A stretch of 64,000 nucleotides of DNA, from NCBI RefSeq assembly GCF_900110085.1, contig NZ_FOCK01000001.1:620001-684000 (forward strand), written 5' to 3'. The notes below the pieces were generated by a model that saw nothing but the letters and a program-made list of their open reading frames with translations, had not been told where the DNA came from and ran no database searches. Both the position numbers and the translations under genes were made by a program. Shown piece after piece: positions 9,149-17,711 of the stretch. Source of the stretch: Prevotella sp. ne3005. GTDB lineage: Bacteria > Bacteroidota > Bacteroidia > Bacteroidales > Bacteroidaceae. How positions within the stretch are numbered: the stretch's first letter is position 1; every line of letters begins with the position of its first letter.

Positions 9149-10017
9149 AAGATACGGCCGACGAGGCGGATATTGAGAACGGGGAAGACCTTGATACGGC
9201 TGACAAGGCTGAGGATGTCGTCGAGGTCATCGCCCACCTTATCGGCTTCGAGGCGTTCGTCATTGACGTAGACTTTGGGCGTGCCCCAGAACTGGACACC
9301 CAGGTCTACCTGACAGCCTATACGCTTATGGGGTACGGAACGTCCGAAACCCAGTCCTAAGTAAGGGCGGAAACCAGACACCACAATCTTAGCATCGATG
9401 TTACCCTCCTCATCGGGCATGATGAAATAGTCGCCCATGGCAATACCGATGCGGCGCAAATTGTATTCCTCGACCACAGGCTGTACCTCGGGATCGACCA
9501 TCGCATTGTTCCACTGGGTGATGGGCATAAGGATGCCATCGTGACGGTTGTGGAAATTGACCACGGTGCCCGTACCGATATGAGCGCCTGCCGAGAGGTG
9601 GAAACTGCTACGACGGGGGACGGGGAAATAATCGAGTATCACATGGCCCGCATTAAGTTTGGGCAACACATGGACATCGACATCCATGATATCGGCCACG
9701 GAAGGCGACACCCAGTCATCAGACGACAGCTTTGCATTAACTTCCTCAAGATGCTGGAGACATTCGCCCGGCTGATGCTCACCATCGGACTCGAGGCGCA
9801 TGTGGAGGCCTCGCTTCATCTTGAACTTTGGCCAGATGTTGACACCAGCACGGAGGCCGAGATAGGGGTTAAGAACGGAAGAGACATTAATGCCGATAGC
9901 TGTTGTACCGACACTAATGCCAATTCCCATATGACTAAAAGCCTTCTGACTATCATCCTGCGCAGAAGCGACAGCGACAATGGATGTCATCATAACAATG
10001 GCCAGAAACCTTTTCAT
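9145..10017 (-). CDS. Putative outer-membrane beta-barrel protein
   Basis: A protein of 290 residues, not assigned to a named family. It has a clear signal peptide (MKRFLAIVMMTSIVAVASAQ), glycine/aromatic beta-strands (GIGISVGTTAIGINV, YLGLRAGVNIWP, FHLSAGAHIGTGTVV, RPYLGLGFGRSV) and a C-terminal phenylalanine (NIRLVGRIF), all consistent with an outer-membrane barrel. The start at 10017 is chosen for the signal peptide; extending to 10143 would overlap asnS. It lies 16 bp downstream of asnS and probably ends the purB-rluB-asnS transcript. Its stop overlaps the convergent M24 peptidase stop (TTAG, 9145-9148). Confidence 0.7.
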   Translation of the reverse strand: MKRFLAIVMMTSIVAVASAQDDSQKAFSHMGIGISVGTTAIGINVSSVLNPYLGLRAGVNIWPKFKMKRGLHMRLESDGEHQPGECLQHLEEVNAKLSSDDWVSPSVADIMDVDVHVLPKLNAGHVILDYFPVPRRSSFHLSAGAHIGTGTVVNFHNRHDGILMPITQWNNAMVDPEVQPVVEEYNLRRIGIAMGDYFIMPDEEGNIDAKIVVSGFRPYLGLGFGRSVPHKRIGCQVDLGVQFWGTPKVYVNDERLEADKVGDDLDDILSLVSRIKVFPVLNIRLVGRIF

Positions 10018-10033
10018 CAGCAAATGAATTTGA

Positions 10034-11470
10034 TTAGAACTCTGCGCTCTTCGGCGTTCTCGGGAAGGGGATGACGTCACGGATATTCTGCATACCGGTA
10101 ACGAACAGGATGAGACGCTCGAAGCCAAGACCGAAACCGGCATGAGGACAGGTGCCCCAGCGACGGGTATCGATATACCACCACAGATGGGTCTGATCCA
10201 TCTCGCGGCGGTTGATCTCTGCCATCAGCTTGTCGTAGCTCTCCTCACGGACTGAACCACCGATGATTTCACCAATCTGGGGGAACAGCACATCGGTGCC
10301 CTGCATGGTGGGACCAGGAGCCACAGCACCCTTGTAACCAACAGAGCCTTCGCCCTGAGCCTCGTTCTGCTTCATATAGAACGACTTGAAGGCACGGGGA
10401 TAGTCGGTCATGATAACGGGCTTCTTGAAGTGTTCCTCCACAAGGTAACGCTCATGCTCGCTGGCCAGGTCATCACCCCAGTTGCAGGGGAACTCGAATT
10501 TCTTGCCCTTCTTGATAGCCTCTTGAAGGATATTGATACCTTCAGTATAAGGCAGACGCACGAAGGTATCCTTCAGTACACCCTCCAGACGCTGGATAAG
10601 GGTCTTGTCAATCATCTGATTGAGGAACTGCAGGTCGTCCTTACAGTTGTCGAGGGCCCAGCGGACACAGTACTTGATGAAATCTTCCTCAAGGTCCATC
10701 AGCTCTTCCTGATCGAGGAAGGCCACCTCAGGCTCTACCATCCAGAACTCAGCCAGATGGCGCGGGGTGTTGGAGTTCTCAGCACGGAACGTAGGACCGA
10801 AGGTGTAGATGGCACCCAGGGCTGTAGCACCGAGTTCACCCTCGAGCTGACCAGATACGGTGAGAGATGTCTGCTCACCGAAGAAGTCATCATCGTAGAT
10901 AATCTTGCCGTTCTCGTCTTTCTTCAGGTCGTAGAGGTTCTTCGTGGTAACCTGGAACATATTACCAGCGCCCTCACAGTCGGAGGCTGTGATCAGCGGA
11001 GTGTGGAAATAGAAGAAGCCATGCTCGTGGAAGTAGGTGTGGATGGCCATCGCCATGTTGTGGCGGATGCGCATCACGGCACCAAAAGTATTGGTACGCA
11101 GACGCATGTGGGCATTCTTACGCATCACTTCGAAGCTCTGCCCTTTCTTCTGCATGGGATAGTCATTACCACAGAGACCATAGACCTCCAGACGGGTGGC
11201 CTGAATCTCACTGCTCTGGCCGGCACCCTGGCTCTCTACCAGTGTTCCTTCGGCACAGATACAGCTACCAGTGGTAATCTGCTTCAGCAGATCCTCATCA
11301 AACTTAGCGGGGTCGACCACAATCTGTACGTTCTTGATGGTCGAACCATCGTTCAGGGCGATAAAGTCGACTGCCTTAGAGCTGCGGTGCGTGCGCACCC
11401 AGCCCTTGACGCAGATGTCCTTACCGTATTCTGTGCTCTTCAGCACATCGATAATCTTAGTACGTTTCAT
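10034..11470 (-). CDS. asnS: Asparaginyl-tRNA synthetase
   Basis: A protein of 478 residues, a class IIb synthetase that charges tRNA-Asn. The N-terminal OB fold ([23 protein letters not shown]) precedes the catalytic core with motif 2 ([22 protein letters not shown]) and motif 3 ([17 protein letters not shown]). The ATG at 11470 ([10 protein letters not shown]) is preferred to a TTG two codons upstream. The short gap to rluB is filled by a TTCAATTTTC-type repeat (11471-11497). Confidence 0.97.
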   Translation of the reverse strand: MKRTKIIDVLKSTEYGKDICVKGWVRTHRSSKAVDFIALNDGSTIKNVQIVVDPAKFDEDLLKQITTGSCICAEGTLVESQGAGQSSEIQATRLEVYGLCGNDYPMQKKGQSFEVMRKNAHMRLRTNTFGAVMRIRHNMAMAIHTYFHEHGFFYFHTPLITASDCEGAGNMFQVTTKNLYDLKKDENGKIIYDDDFFGEQTSLTVSGQLEGELGATALGAIYTFGPTFRAENSNTPRHLAEFWMVEPEVAFLDQEELMDLEEDFIKYCVRWALDNCKDDLQFLNQMIDKTLIQRLEGVLKDTFVRLPYTEGINILQEAIKKGKKFEFPCNWGDDLASEHERYLVEEHFKKPVIMTDYPRAFKSFYMKQNEAQGEGSVGYKGAVAPGPTMQGTDVLFPQIGEIIGGSVREESYDKLMAEINRREMDQTHLWWYIDTRRWGTCPHAGFGLGFERLILFVTGMQNIRDVIPFPRTPKSAEF

Positions 11471-11497
11471 CTTCAATTTTCAATTTTCAATCTTCAA
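11471..11497. repeat. TTCAATTTTCAATCTTCAAT interspersed repeat, copy 1
   Basis: The whole gap between rluB and asnS consists of heptamer-like direct repeats (CTTCAAT / TTTCAAT). The same repeat family fills 25481-25590 and 52557-52637. Confidence 0.7.
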
Positions 11498-12820
11498 TTA
11501 CTCATAAGCTCCCATACGCAGGCGGTCTACTTCCTCCTCAGTAAGGTAACGCCAGTCACCACGCTTCAGATTCTTCTTCGTCAGACCGGCAAACTGTACG
11601 CGGTCGAGCTTCTGTACACGATAGCCAAGGCTCTCGAATATACGGCGCACGATGCGGTTCTTACCTGAGTGAATCTCGATACCCACCTGTTTCTTGTCTG
11701 TGGGGTGAGCATACTGCACATCGTCGGCCTTAATCTCGCCATCCTCCAGCTGGATGCCCTCGACAATCTGCTGCAGGTCGTGAGCGGTGACGTTCTTATC
11801 AAGATAGACATGGTAAATCTTCTTTTTCAGATACTTCGGATGAGTGAGCTTTGAAGCGAGGTCACCATCGTTGGTAAGCAGGAGCACACCCGTAGTGTTA
11901 CGGTCGAGACGACCTACGGGGTAGATGCGCTCAGGACAAGCGTTCTTCACGAGGTCCATCACAGTCTTACGCTGCTGGGGATCGTCGCTCGTGGTGACAT
12001 AGTCCTTAGGTTTGTTGAGCAGCACGTACACCTTCTTCTCGATGGTTACAGGCTGATCGTGGAACTTCACCTCGTCAGTGCGGAGGATCTTGGTACCCAA
12101 CTCAGTGACCACCTCACCATTGACGGTGACCACACCTGCCTGGATGAACTCATCGGCCTCGCGACGGCTGCAGATACCAGCATTGGCGAGGAACTTATTC
12201 AGACGAAGCGGCTCATTGGGATCGTAGTTGATCTCCTTGTACTCGATACGCTTCTTCATGCTGTACTTGGCATTGGGATCATAGTCGGCAGTGTGTTGAC
12301 GAGGACCTTTTTTATAAGGAGAAGCTCCGTAAGGCTTGCCATAGCCACCCTGCTGGGGACGACCATAACCGCCCTGAGGACGCTGACCATAGCCACCCTG
12401 CTGAGGACGACCATAACCGCCCTGAGGACGCTGCTGATAGCCACCCTGTGGGCGCTGACCATAATCACCTCCCTGACGCTGGCCATACCCCCCCTGCTGG
12501 GGACGACCATAACTGCCCTGAGGACGCTGCGGACGCTGACCATACTCGCCCTGCTGAGGACGCTGCTGATAGCCACCGGCATTATAGTTGTTACGCGGAC
12601 GGAAGCTGCGCTGAGGTGTGCTGCTCTGCAGACCTGCCCCGAAACCTTCGGGACGGAAGCCTCCCTCCTCACGTGTGTTACGATAATTCGGACGCTGTTC
12701 ATAGGCTGGACGCTGACCCGTGTGAATACGTGGACGTGGTGAACGTCCTGCACGGAACTCTTTCTGGAAACCTTCTTTCTGTGTTTCTTCCTGATTTTTC
12801 TCGTTGTTCTCGAAATCCAT
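11498..12820 (-). CDS. rluB: RluB/RsuA-family 23S rRNA pseudouridine synthase with a long Gln/Gly/Arg/Tyr-rich N-terminal extension
   Basis: A protein of 440 residues. Residues about 1-180 are low complexity, built from repeats such as GGYGRPQQGGYGQRPQ, with many Arg and Tyr and almost no hydrophobic core. The enzyme follows: S4 domain (LRLNKFLANAGICSRREADEFI) and pseudouridine synthase core with the catalytic motif GRLDRNTTGVLLLTNDGDLA and LTKKNLKRGDWRYLT. It would convert a uridine in 23S rRNA helix 89-90 or a similar site. The tail resembles RGG/prion-like RNA-binding tails and may tether the enzyme to RNA or drive condensation (inference). Upstream purB ends 62 bp away, asnS follows. Confidence 0.9.
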   Translation of the reverse strand: MDFENNEKNQEETQKEGFQKEFRAGRSPRPRIHTGQRPAYEQRPNYRNTREEGGFRPEGFGAGLQSSTPQRSFRPRNNYNAGGYQQRPQQGEYGQRPQRPQGSYGRPQQGGYGQRQGGDYGQRPQGGYQQRPQGGYGRPQQGGYGQRPQGGYGRPQQGGYGKPYGASPYKKGPRQHTADYDPNAKYSMKKRIEYKEINYDPNEPLRLNKFLANAGICSRREADEFIQAGVVTVNGEVVTELGTKILRTDEVKFHDQPVTIEKKVYVLLNKPKDYVTTSDDPQQRKTVMDLVKNACPERIYPVGRLDRNTTGVLLLTNDGDLASKLTHPKYLKKKIYHVYLDKNVTAHDLQQIVEGIQLEDGEIKADDVQYAHPTDKKQVGIEIHSGKNRIVRRIFESLGYRVQKLDRVQFAGLTKKNLKRGDWRYLTEEEVDRLRMGAYE

Positions 12821-12882
12821 TGTTTTGCTTGTTTTTTAAATTGTAAATACTCTTGTTTTTGCTTATGGTTGCATCTTCATGC

Positions 12883-14229
12883 TTAAATACCTGTATAAGT
12901 GGCCGGTGAGATGGCACGCAGCTCTTCCTTCACGGCTTCGCTGACGTTGAGTGTCTCGATAAAGTTCTTGATTTTCTCACCAGTAAGTTTCTCGTTAGTT
13001 CGTGTGAGGGCCTTCAAGGTCTCGTAGGGGTTGGGATACGCTTCACGACGCAGGATAGTCTGGATTGCCTCAGCCACCACGGCCCAGGTGTTGTCGAGAT
13101 CCTCCTGCAGCTTCTCCTCGTTGAGGATAAGCTTGCGCAGACCTTTCAGTGTGCTCTGGAAAGCAATGAGGGCATGGCCCATGGGTACACCGACATTACG
13201 GAGTACTGTGGAGTCGGTAAGGTCACGCTGCAGGCGACTCACGGGCAGCTTGGCTGCCAGGAACTGCAAAATGGCGTTGGCGATACCGAGGTTACCCTCA
13301 GAGTTCTCGTAGTCGATGGGGTTCACCTTGTGCGGCATAGCACTCGATCCTACCTCACCGGCCTTGATCTTCTGCTTGAAGTAGTCCATGGAGATATACA
13401 TCCAGAAATCGCGGTCAAGGTCGATAACGATAGTGTTGATACGGCGCATGGCATCGAAGATAGCACCCAGCCAGTCGTAGTTGGATATCTGAGTGGTATA
13501 CTGTTCACGCTCCAGACCGAGTTTCTCGCTGACAAAGGCATTACCAAACTCACGCCAGTCGTACTGGGGATAGGCCACATGATGGGCGTTGAAGTTACCC
13601 GTGGCACCACCGAACTTAGCGGTGATGGGGGTCTCCTTCAGACCACGCAACTGCTCTTCAAGACGGTAGACATAGACCATCACCTCCTTCCCCAAACGGG
13701 TTGGAGAGGCGGGCTGTCCGTGGGTCTTGGCCAGCATCGGGATATTCTTCCACTGTTCGGCATAGTCGTTGAGCTGCTCGATAAGCTCCTCCACCAGGGG
13801 ATAGTATACCTGCTCGAGCGCCTCCTTGACAGAGAGGGGCACAGAGGTATTGTTGATGTCCTGGGAAGTGAGGCCGAAATGAATAAACTCTTTGTACTGT
13901 TCGAAACCGCCCATGGCATCGAGACGCTCCTTGATAAAATACTCCACGGCCTTCACGTCGTGGTTGGTTACCTTCTCAATGTCTTTCACCCGCTGGGCAT
14001 CAGCAGGTGTAAACTGGCGATAAATGTCACGGAGTTGGTCAAACAGTGAATGGTTGATGTCTTGCAGTTGGGGCAGAGGCAGTTCGCAAAGGGTAATAAA
14101 GTACTCTATTTCCACACGAACGCGATACCTGATAAGGGCATACTCTGAGAAGTATTCTGCCAACGGCTGTGTCTTACTCCTGTAACGGCCATCAATAGGC
14201 GAAATGGCTGTCAGTAAACTTAATTCCAT
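12883..14229 (-). CDS. purB: Adenylosuccinate lyase
   Basis: A protein of 448 residues, a fumarase/aspartase superfamily enzyme acting twice in purine synthesis: SAICAR to AICAR and adenylosuccinate to AMP, each releasing fumarate. The signature GSSAMPHKVNPIDYEN lies near residue 295; THGQPASPTRLGKE and GLTSQDINNTSVPL are also present. The start codon lies only 25 bp after a tRNA-Val gene on the same strand, with no terminator between, so tRNA and purB may share a transcript. Confidence 0.97.
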   Translation of the reverse strand: MELSLLTAISPIDGRYRSKTQPLAEYFSEYALIRYRVRVEIEYFITLCELPLPQLQDINHSLFDQLRDIYRQFTPADAQRVKDIEKVTNHDVKAVEYFIKERLDAMGGFEQYKEFIHFGLTSQDINNTSVPLSVKEALEQVYYPLVEELIEQLNDYAEQWKNIPMLAKTHGQPASPTRLGKEVMVYVYRLEEQLRGLKETPITAKFGGATGNFNAHHVAYPQYDWREFGNAFVSEKLGLEREQYTTQISNYDWLGAIFDAMRRINTIVIDLDRDFWMYISMDYFKQKIKAGEVGSSAMPHKVNPIDYENSEGNLGIANAILQFLAAKLPVSRLQRDLTDSTVLRNVGVPMGHALIAFQSTLKGLRKLILNEEKLQEDLDNTWAVVAEAIQTILRREAYPNPYETLKALTRTNEKLTGEKIKNFIETLNVSEAVKEELRAISPATYTGI

Positions 14230-14254
14230 GTCTTCTTAAAAAAATGTGTCGTCG

Positions 14255-14329
14255 TGGGCGTTGACGGATTCGAACCGCCGACCCTCTGCTTGTAAGGCAG
14301 ATGCTCTAAACCAGCTGAGCTAAACGCCC
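14255..14329 (-). tRNA. tRNA-Val (anticodon TAC)
   Basis: The minus strand folds as a 75-nt cloverleaf: acceptor GGGCGTT/AACGCCC, D arm GCTC...GAGC, anticodon arm TCTGC-CTTACAA-GCAGA with anticodon TAC, T arm GGCGG-TTCGAAT-CCGTC, discriminator A. The 3' CCA is not encoded. An identical copy lies at 17543-17617. Confidence 0.95.
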
Positions 14330-14358
14330 GATTTGCATGCGATTTTGGAAATCGCGTG

Positions 14359-14389
14359 CAAAGTTACGAAGAATAAATGAATCTGCAAA
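14359..14389 (-). promoter_or_regulatory. Promoter of tRNA-Val (and probably purB)
   Basis: On the minus strand a -33 TTTG (14386-14389) is followed after 19 bp by a -7 TAACTTTG (14359-14366) and GCA, an ideal Bacteroidetes promoter. It starts about 25 bp before the mature tRNA. Confidence 0.8.
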
Positions 14390-14415
14390 ATTTCCATTAG
14401 GAAAAATTGCAGATT
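14380..14415 (-). terminator. Hairpin after the ACT-domain gene, overlapping the tRNA promoter
   Basis: Arms aatctgcaaaatttcc (14380-14395) and ggaaaaattgcagatt (14400-14415) pair at 14 of 16 positions around an ATTA loop. It lies just downstream of the ACT gene stop. The U-tract is weak, and its left arm contains the -33 element of the tRNA promoter. Confidence 0.55.
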
Positions 14416-14424
14416 TTATGCATT

Positions 14425-14850
14425 TTACAACTGATAGAGGTCATTAGCCGCCATCAGCTCCACCTTCTTCTCTGCCAGGATCTTCTCACAGGCATCCAGA
14501 TCGGTAGGACGGATCACCACCGTGGCCACATTGCCATTGGCAAAAGAGTACATATACTCAATAAATACACCATTGTCTGAGAGGTGCTTCAGCACCACGG
14601 CCAGCGAGCCGTGTACGTTGGGGCATACGAAGCCGATGACATCAGTAATTTTCACAGCAAAATGTTGCTCTTTCAACACCTGATAAGCTTTATCGGGATC
14701 CGACACGATACAACGCAGAATACCGAAATCACTATTGTCCGCAATACTCATGGCGGAAAGGTTGATACCTGCAGCCCCTAAGGCCTCAGTCACCTCGGTC
14801 AGTCGTCCAGACTTATTCTCGAGGAAGATGGATAATTGCTTTGTTTTCAT
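14425..14850 (-). CDS. Tandem ACT-domain protein
   Basis: A protein of 141 residues made of two ACT domains: first KQLSIFLENKSGRLTEVTEALGAAGINLSAMSIADNSDFGILRCIV; second VKITDVIGFVCPNVHGSLAVVLKHLSDNGVFIEYMYSF. ACT pairs usually bind amino acids and regulate enzymes. It follows paaK by 15 bp. This paaK-ACT pair is recurrent in anaerobes and is thought to belong to aryl-acid/aromatic amino acid metabolism, so the ligand may be an aromatic amino acid (inference). Confidence 0.85.
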   Translation of the reverse strand: MKTKQLSIFLENKSGRLTEVTEALGAAGINLSAMSIADNSDFGILRCIVSDPDKAYQVLKEQHFAVKITDVIGFVCPNVHGSLAVVLKHLSDNGVFIEYMYSFANGNVATVVIRPTDLDACEKILAEKKVELMAANDLYQL

Positions 14851-14865
14851 TGTCTTTATAGTTTA

Positions 14866-16164
14866 TTATAGTTTTCTATTGTCAATCACGCGCTTGGCCT
14901 TACCGGTAGAGCGCTCGATGCCCTTCGGTTCTACAAGCTTTACCTTGAAGCCCAGTCCAATGACACTGCGCAACTCGGCTTCAAGTTTCTTCTGCAGACC
15001 TACCATCGTGGCCATATCGTCGGTGAAGTAGTCTTCCTTCACCTCGACTTTCAACTCAGAGGTGTCGGTATTGTTCACACGGTCTACGATGAGCAGGAAG
15101 TGAGGTTCAAACTCAGGCAGCTTCAGGATGACATCCTCGATCTGTGACGGGAACACGTTGACGCCACGGATGATGAGCATATCATCGCAACGGCCCAGGA
15201 TGCGGTCCATTCTTACTAAGGTACGCCCACATGCACACTTGTCGTAGTGAAGAGCCGTGAGGTCGTGGGTACGATAGCGCAACAACGGCATACCTTCCTT
15301 GGTGAGGTGAGTGAAGGTGAGTTCACCAAAGGAGCCTTCCGGCAGCGGCTCACCAGTATTCGGATCAAGGATCTCAGGATAGAAATAGTCTTCGTTTAGG
15401 TGGGTACCACACTGGTGTTCACATTCGTAGCCCACACCAGGACCGGCGACCTCACTCAAGCCATAAATATCGTAGGCCTTAATGCCCAGCGACTCCTCCA
15501 GTTTGACACGCATCTTCTCCGTCCAGGGCTCTGCGCCGAAGACACCGATCTTCAATTTGAACTCCTCACGGGGATATTCGCACTCCTGCATGGCCTCACC
15601 GAGGAACATGGCGTATGACGGGGTACAGCAGAGGATAGTAGTACCGAAGTCGTGCATGAGGGTCATCTGTTTCTGGGTGTTACCCGAAGAGATAGGAATC
15701 ACCGAAGCACCGATGTTGGTGGCACCGTCATGGGCACCCAGGCCACCGGTGAAAAGTCCGTAGCCATAGGCCACCTGAAAGATATCATCCTTCGTAGCAC
15801 CATAGGCGGTAAAGGCACGTGAGATAGCCTCAGCCCACATGGCGAGGTCCTTACGGGTATAGAGTACCACCACAGGCTTACCCGTCGTACCACTTGAGGC
15901 GTGGATACGTACAATCTGACTCATGGGCACAGCAGCCAGTCCGAAGGGATAGTTGTCGCGCAGATCGAGTTTGTTGGTGAACGGCAGCTTCACGATATCG
16001 TCAATGCTCTTGATGTCGCCCGGCTCCAGTCCCATCTCCTGGAACTTCTTCCGATAAAATGGTGTATTATGATACACATACTCTGCCATCTTCACCAGAC
16101 GACGACTTTGGATCTCACGAAGCTGCTCGCGGTCCATGCACTCAATGCTCTGATTCCAAATCAT
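14866..16164 (-). CDS. paaK: Phenylacetate-CoA ligase (PaaK)
   Basis: A protein of 432 residues, an AMP-forming ligase that activates phenylacetate or related aryl acids to CoA thioesters. Adenylation motif HASSGTTGKPVVVLYT, YGLSEVAGPGVGYEC, RYRTHDL and the C-terminal lid with RSTGKAKRVIDNRKL are visible; the length is normal for PaaK. In gut anaerobes these ligases often work in reverse, with indolepyruvate:ferredoxin oxidoreductase, in aromatic amino acid fermentation; those genes are not in the window. It heads a two-gene operon with the ACT protein. Confidence 0.93.
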   Translation of the reverse strand: MIWNQSIECMDREQLREIQSRRLVKMAEYVYHNTPFYRKKFQEMGLEPGDIKSIDDIVKLPFTNKLDLRDNYPFGLAAVPMSQIVRIHASSGTTGKPVVVLYTRKDLAMWAEAISRAFTAYGATKDDIFQVAYGYGLFTGGLGAHDGATNIGASVIPISSGNTQKQMTLMHDFGTTILCCTPSYAMFLGEAMQECEYPREEFKLKIGVFGAEPWTEKMRVKLEESLGIKAYDIYGLSEVAGPGVGYECEHQCGTHLNEDYFYPEILDPNTGEPLPEGSFGELTFTHLTKEGMPLLRYRTHDLTALHYDKCACGRTLVRMDRILGRCDDMLIIRGVNVFPSQIEDVILKLPEFEPHFLLIVDRVNNTDTSELKVEVKEDYFTDDMATMVGLQKKLEAELRSVIGLGFKVKLVEPKGIERSTGKAKRVIDNRKL

Positions 16165-16213
16165 TTTGTCTCTCTATTTAGTAATTTTTGCTGATATTCA
16201 TGCTATCGGGGGA

Positions 16214-16221
16214 CAAAATTA
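16214..16221 (-). promoter_or_regulatory. Promoter -7 box for paaK
   Basis: The minus strand reads TAATTTTG, 50 bp upstream of the paaK ATG at 16164. No clear -33 element. Confidence 0.5.
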
Positions 16222-16355
16222 CAAATAAGAAAGCAGATTACCAAAAGAAAAGCGTTTTTTTTGTTTAATTGGTATTTAAACACAAAAAGGAGTTAAAAAA
16301 CAAGCATAAATAAACATTTTTTTTATAAACAGAAGCGATATATGGGAAATCTTTG

Positions 16356-16363
16356 TAACTTTA
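16356..16363 (+). promoter_or_regulatory. Probable promoter -7 box for the TPR lipoprotein gene
   Basis: TAACTTTA in the context TTTGTAACTTTACA, one base off the TAnnTTTG consensus, 43 bp before the ATG at 16407. The preceding 100 bp are very A/T-rich. Confidence 0.45.
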
Positions 16364-16406
16364 CAGGCGAAAATCGTTATTGAGTATATTACTAAATAAA
16401 ACAAGA

Positions 16407-17486
16407 ATGAGAAGGATCCTATTGTTGGCATGTCTGGTTATGGGAACCATAGCTGCCTGCGCAAAGAATACAAGCCTCAACGAAGAGTCTATCGATCTTG
16501 AAGCACTCTATCAGCAAATTGACGAGGCTATCAATCAGTCGCCCATATTCGTTGCTGAGTATAGAAAGCAGATTGCCGCCTATCGCGACAGTTTGCGGAT
16601 GGAGAGCAGCCCAGAGAAGCAAATGAAAATGGCCGAGCAACTCTTTCAGCTTTATCGTTCTTATAGGAACGATTCTGCCTTGTTTTTTGCTGAGCAATGC
16701 ATTAATCTGGCCGAAAGTATCCATCGTCCTGATCTCACCGGGCGTTATCGTTCCCTACTCTCCTTTCAGTGTTCCACATCAGACATGTTGACTGAATCGC
16801 TCGAGCAACTCCGTTTGGTCAAGAGGTCTGCCCTTACCAACAAGGAACTCGTCGATTATTACAATGCTTGGATGCACGTCTGTGGCGAGATGGCCACCCT
16901 CACCCAGCGCAAAGACAAGCACCAGAGCTATCTCGCCAAACAAAACCTCTACCGAGATTCCGTGATGGCAGTGGCCTCGGAAGGCAGTGAGGAGTGGCTC
17001 CACCTGAAGATGGACATCCTCACAGCCCAGCGCCATTTCCAGGATGCTCTAAATATCAGCGATCGCTGGTTCAAGACTGTGAAAGAGGGTACCCACGAGA
17101 GTGCTTATGCCGCATTCTACCGCTCCATGGTATTCAATCATCTTGGCAATCACGATCAGGCCTGCTATTGGCTCGGCAAGTCGGCCCTCGACGACATCCG
17201 CTGCGCCGTGATGGACCAGGCCTCACTACTCTTTCTCGCCGAACATTTGGCCAAAGACGGCGATTTCGACCGTGCGTTACGCTATATGGATTTTAGCAGA
17301 AAGTGTAACAAGACTTTCAGCAACCACACGCGAAGCTATCAGTACAGCTCCATCCTTAACATCATCGAGAAGAGTCACGAGGCCACCCAAGATCAGGTCC
17401 ATCAGATTCTCTTCATCGCTGGCGCAATCATCATCCTGCTTATCCTAGCTCTGGTTTTCGTGCTCTTCATCAAAAGAACTAAATAA
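16407..17486 (+). CDS. TPR-like lipoprotein with a C-terminal membrane anchor
   Basis: A protein of 359 residues. The ATG at 16407 gives MRRILLLACLVMGTIAAC, a signal peptide with lipobox IAAC; an earlier TTG at 16380 is unlikely. The middle is helical with TPR-like repeats (KQMKMAEQLFQLYRSYRNDSALFFAEQCINLA; HFQDALNISDRWFKTVKEGTHESAYAAFYRSMVFNHLGNHDQACYWLGKSA). A single membrane helix lies near residues 331-354 (ILFIAGAIIILLILALVFVLF), then IKRTK and stop. The layout matches the sensor half of the two TPR-phosphatases at 33848 and 37775, but no output domain follows. Function unknown; it may be a truncated sensor or a subunit acting on separate partners. Confidence 0.75.
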   Translation: MRRILLLACLVMGTIAACAKNTSLNEESIDLEALYQQIDEAINQSPIFVAEYRKQIAAYRDSLRMESSPEKQMKMAEQLFQLYRSYRNDSALFFAEQCINLAESIHRPDLTGRYRSLLSFQCSTSDMLTESLEQLRLVKRSALTNKELVDYYNAWMHVCGEMATLTQRKDKHQSYLAKQNLYRDSVMAVASEGSEEWLHLKMDILTAQRHFQDALNISDRWFKTVKEGTHESAYAAFYRSMVFNHLGNHDQACYWLGKSALDDIRCAVMDQASLLFLAEHLAKDGDFDRALRYMDFSRKCNKTFSNHTRSYQYSSILNIIEKSHEATQDQVHQILFIAGAIIILLILALVFVLFIKRTK

Positions 17487-17503
17487 CTTTCTATCATCAA
17501 AAA

Positions 17504-17540
17504 AAATGCTTCACCTTGATTGGTGAAGCATTTCATTTTT
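17504..17540. terminator. Bidirectional rho-independent terminator
   Basis: Stem AATGCTTCACC / GGTGAAGCATT with loop TTGATT, flanked by A-runs on the left and T-runs on the right. It can end the TPR lipoprotein transcript on the plus strand. On the minus strand, where the U-tract is longer, it can end the tRNA-Val transcript. Confidence 0.88.
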
Positions 17541-17542
17541 AG

Positions 17543-17617
17543 TGGGCGTTGACGGATTCGAACCGCCGACCCTCTGCTTGTAAGGCAGATGCTCTAAACC
17601 AGCTGAGCTAAACGCCC
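17543..17617 (-). tRNA. tRNA-Val (anticodon TAC), second copy
   Basis: Identical over its full length to the tRNA at 14255-14329 (same acceptor, TAC anticodon loop CTTACAA, T arm and discriminator A; no encoded CCA). Unlike the first copy it is a stand-alone unit, with its own promoter and a terminator directly after it. Confidence 0.95.
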
Positions 17618-17635
17618 GATTTTTCTAAGCGGGTG

Positions 17636-17643
17636 CAAAGGTA
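17636..17643 (-). promoter_or_regulatory. Promoter -7 box for the second tRNA-Val
   Basis: The minus strand reads TACCTTTG followed by CA, in the context GTCGTACCTTTGCACC, 19 bp before the tRNA 5' end. The upstream stretch is purine-rich with no exact -33 TTTG. Confidence 0.65.
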
Positions 17644-17711
17644 CGACAAAAAAGTGAAAAGAAAAAAGCGAAAAGCAAAAAACTGCATTTCTTTAACTCT
17701 TTTTAAGAAAC

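Noticed and set aside
10430..11668. Plus-strand open frame (412 codons) opposite asnS
   Set aside because: Shadow of asnS running into the repeat and rluB; no promoter and no family resemblance.
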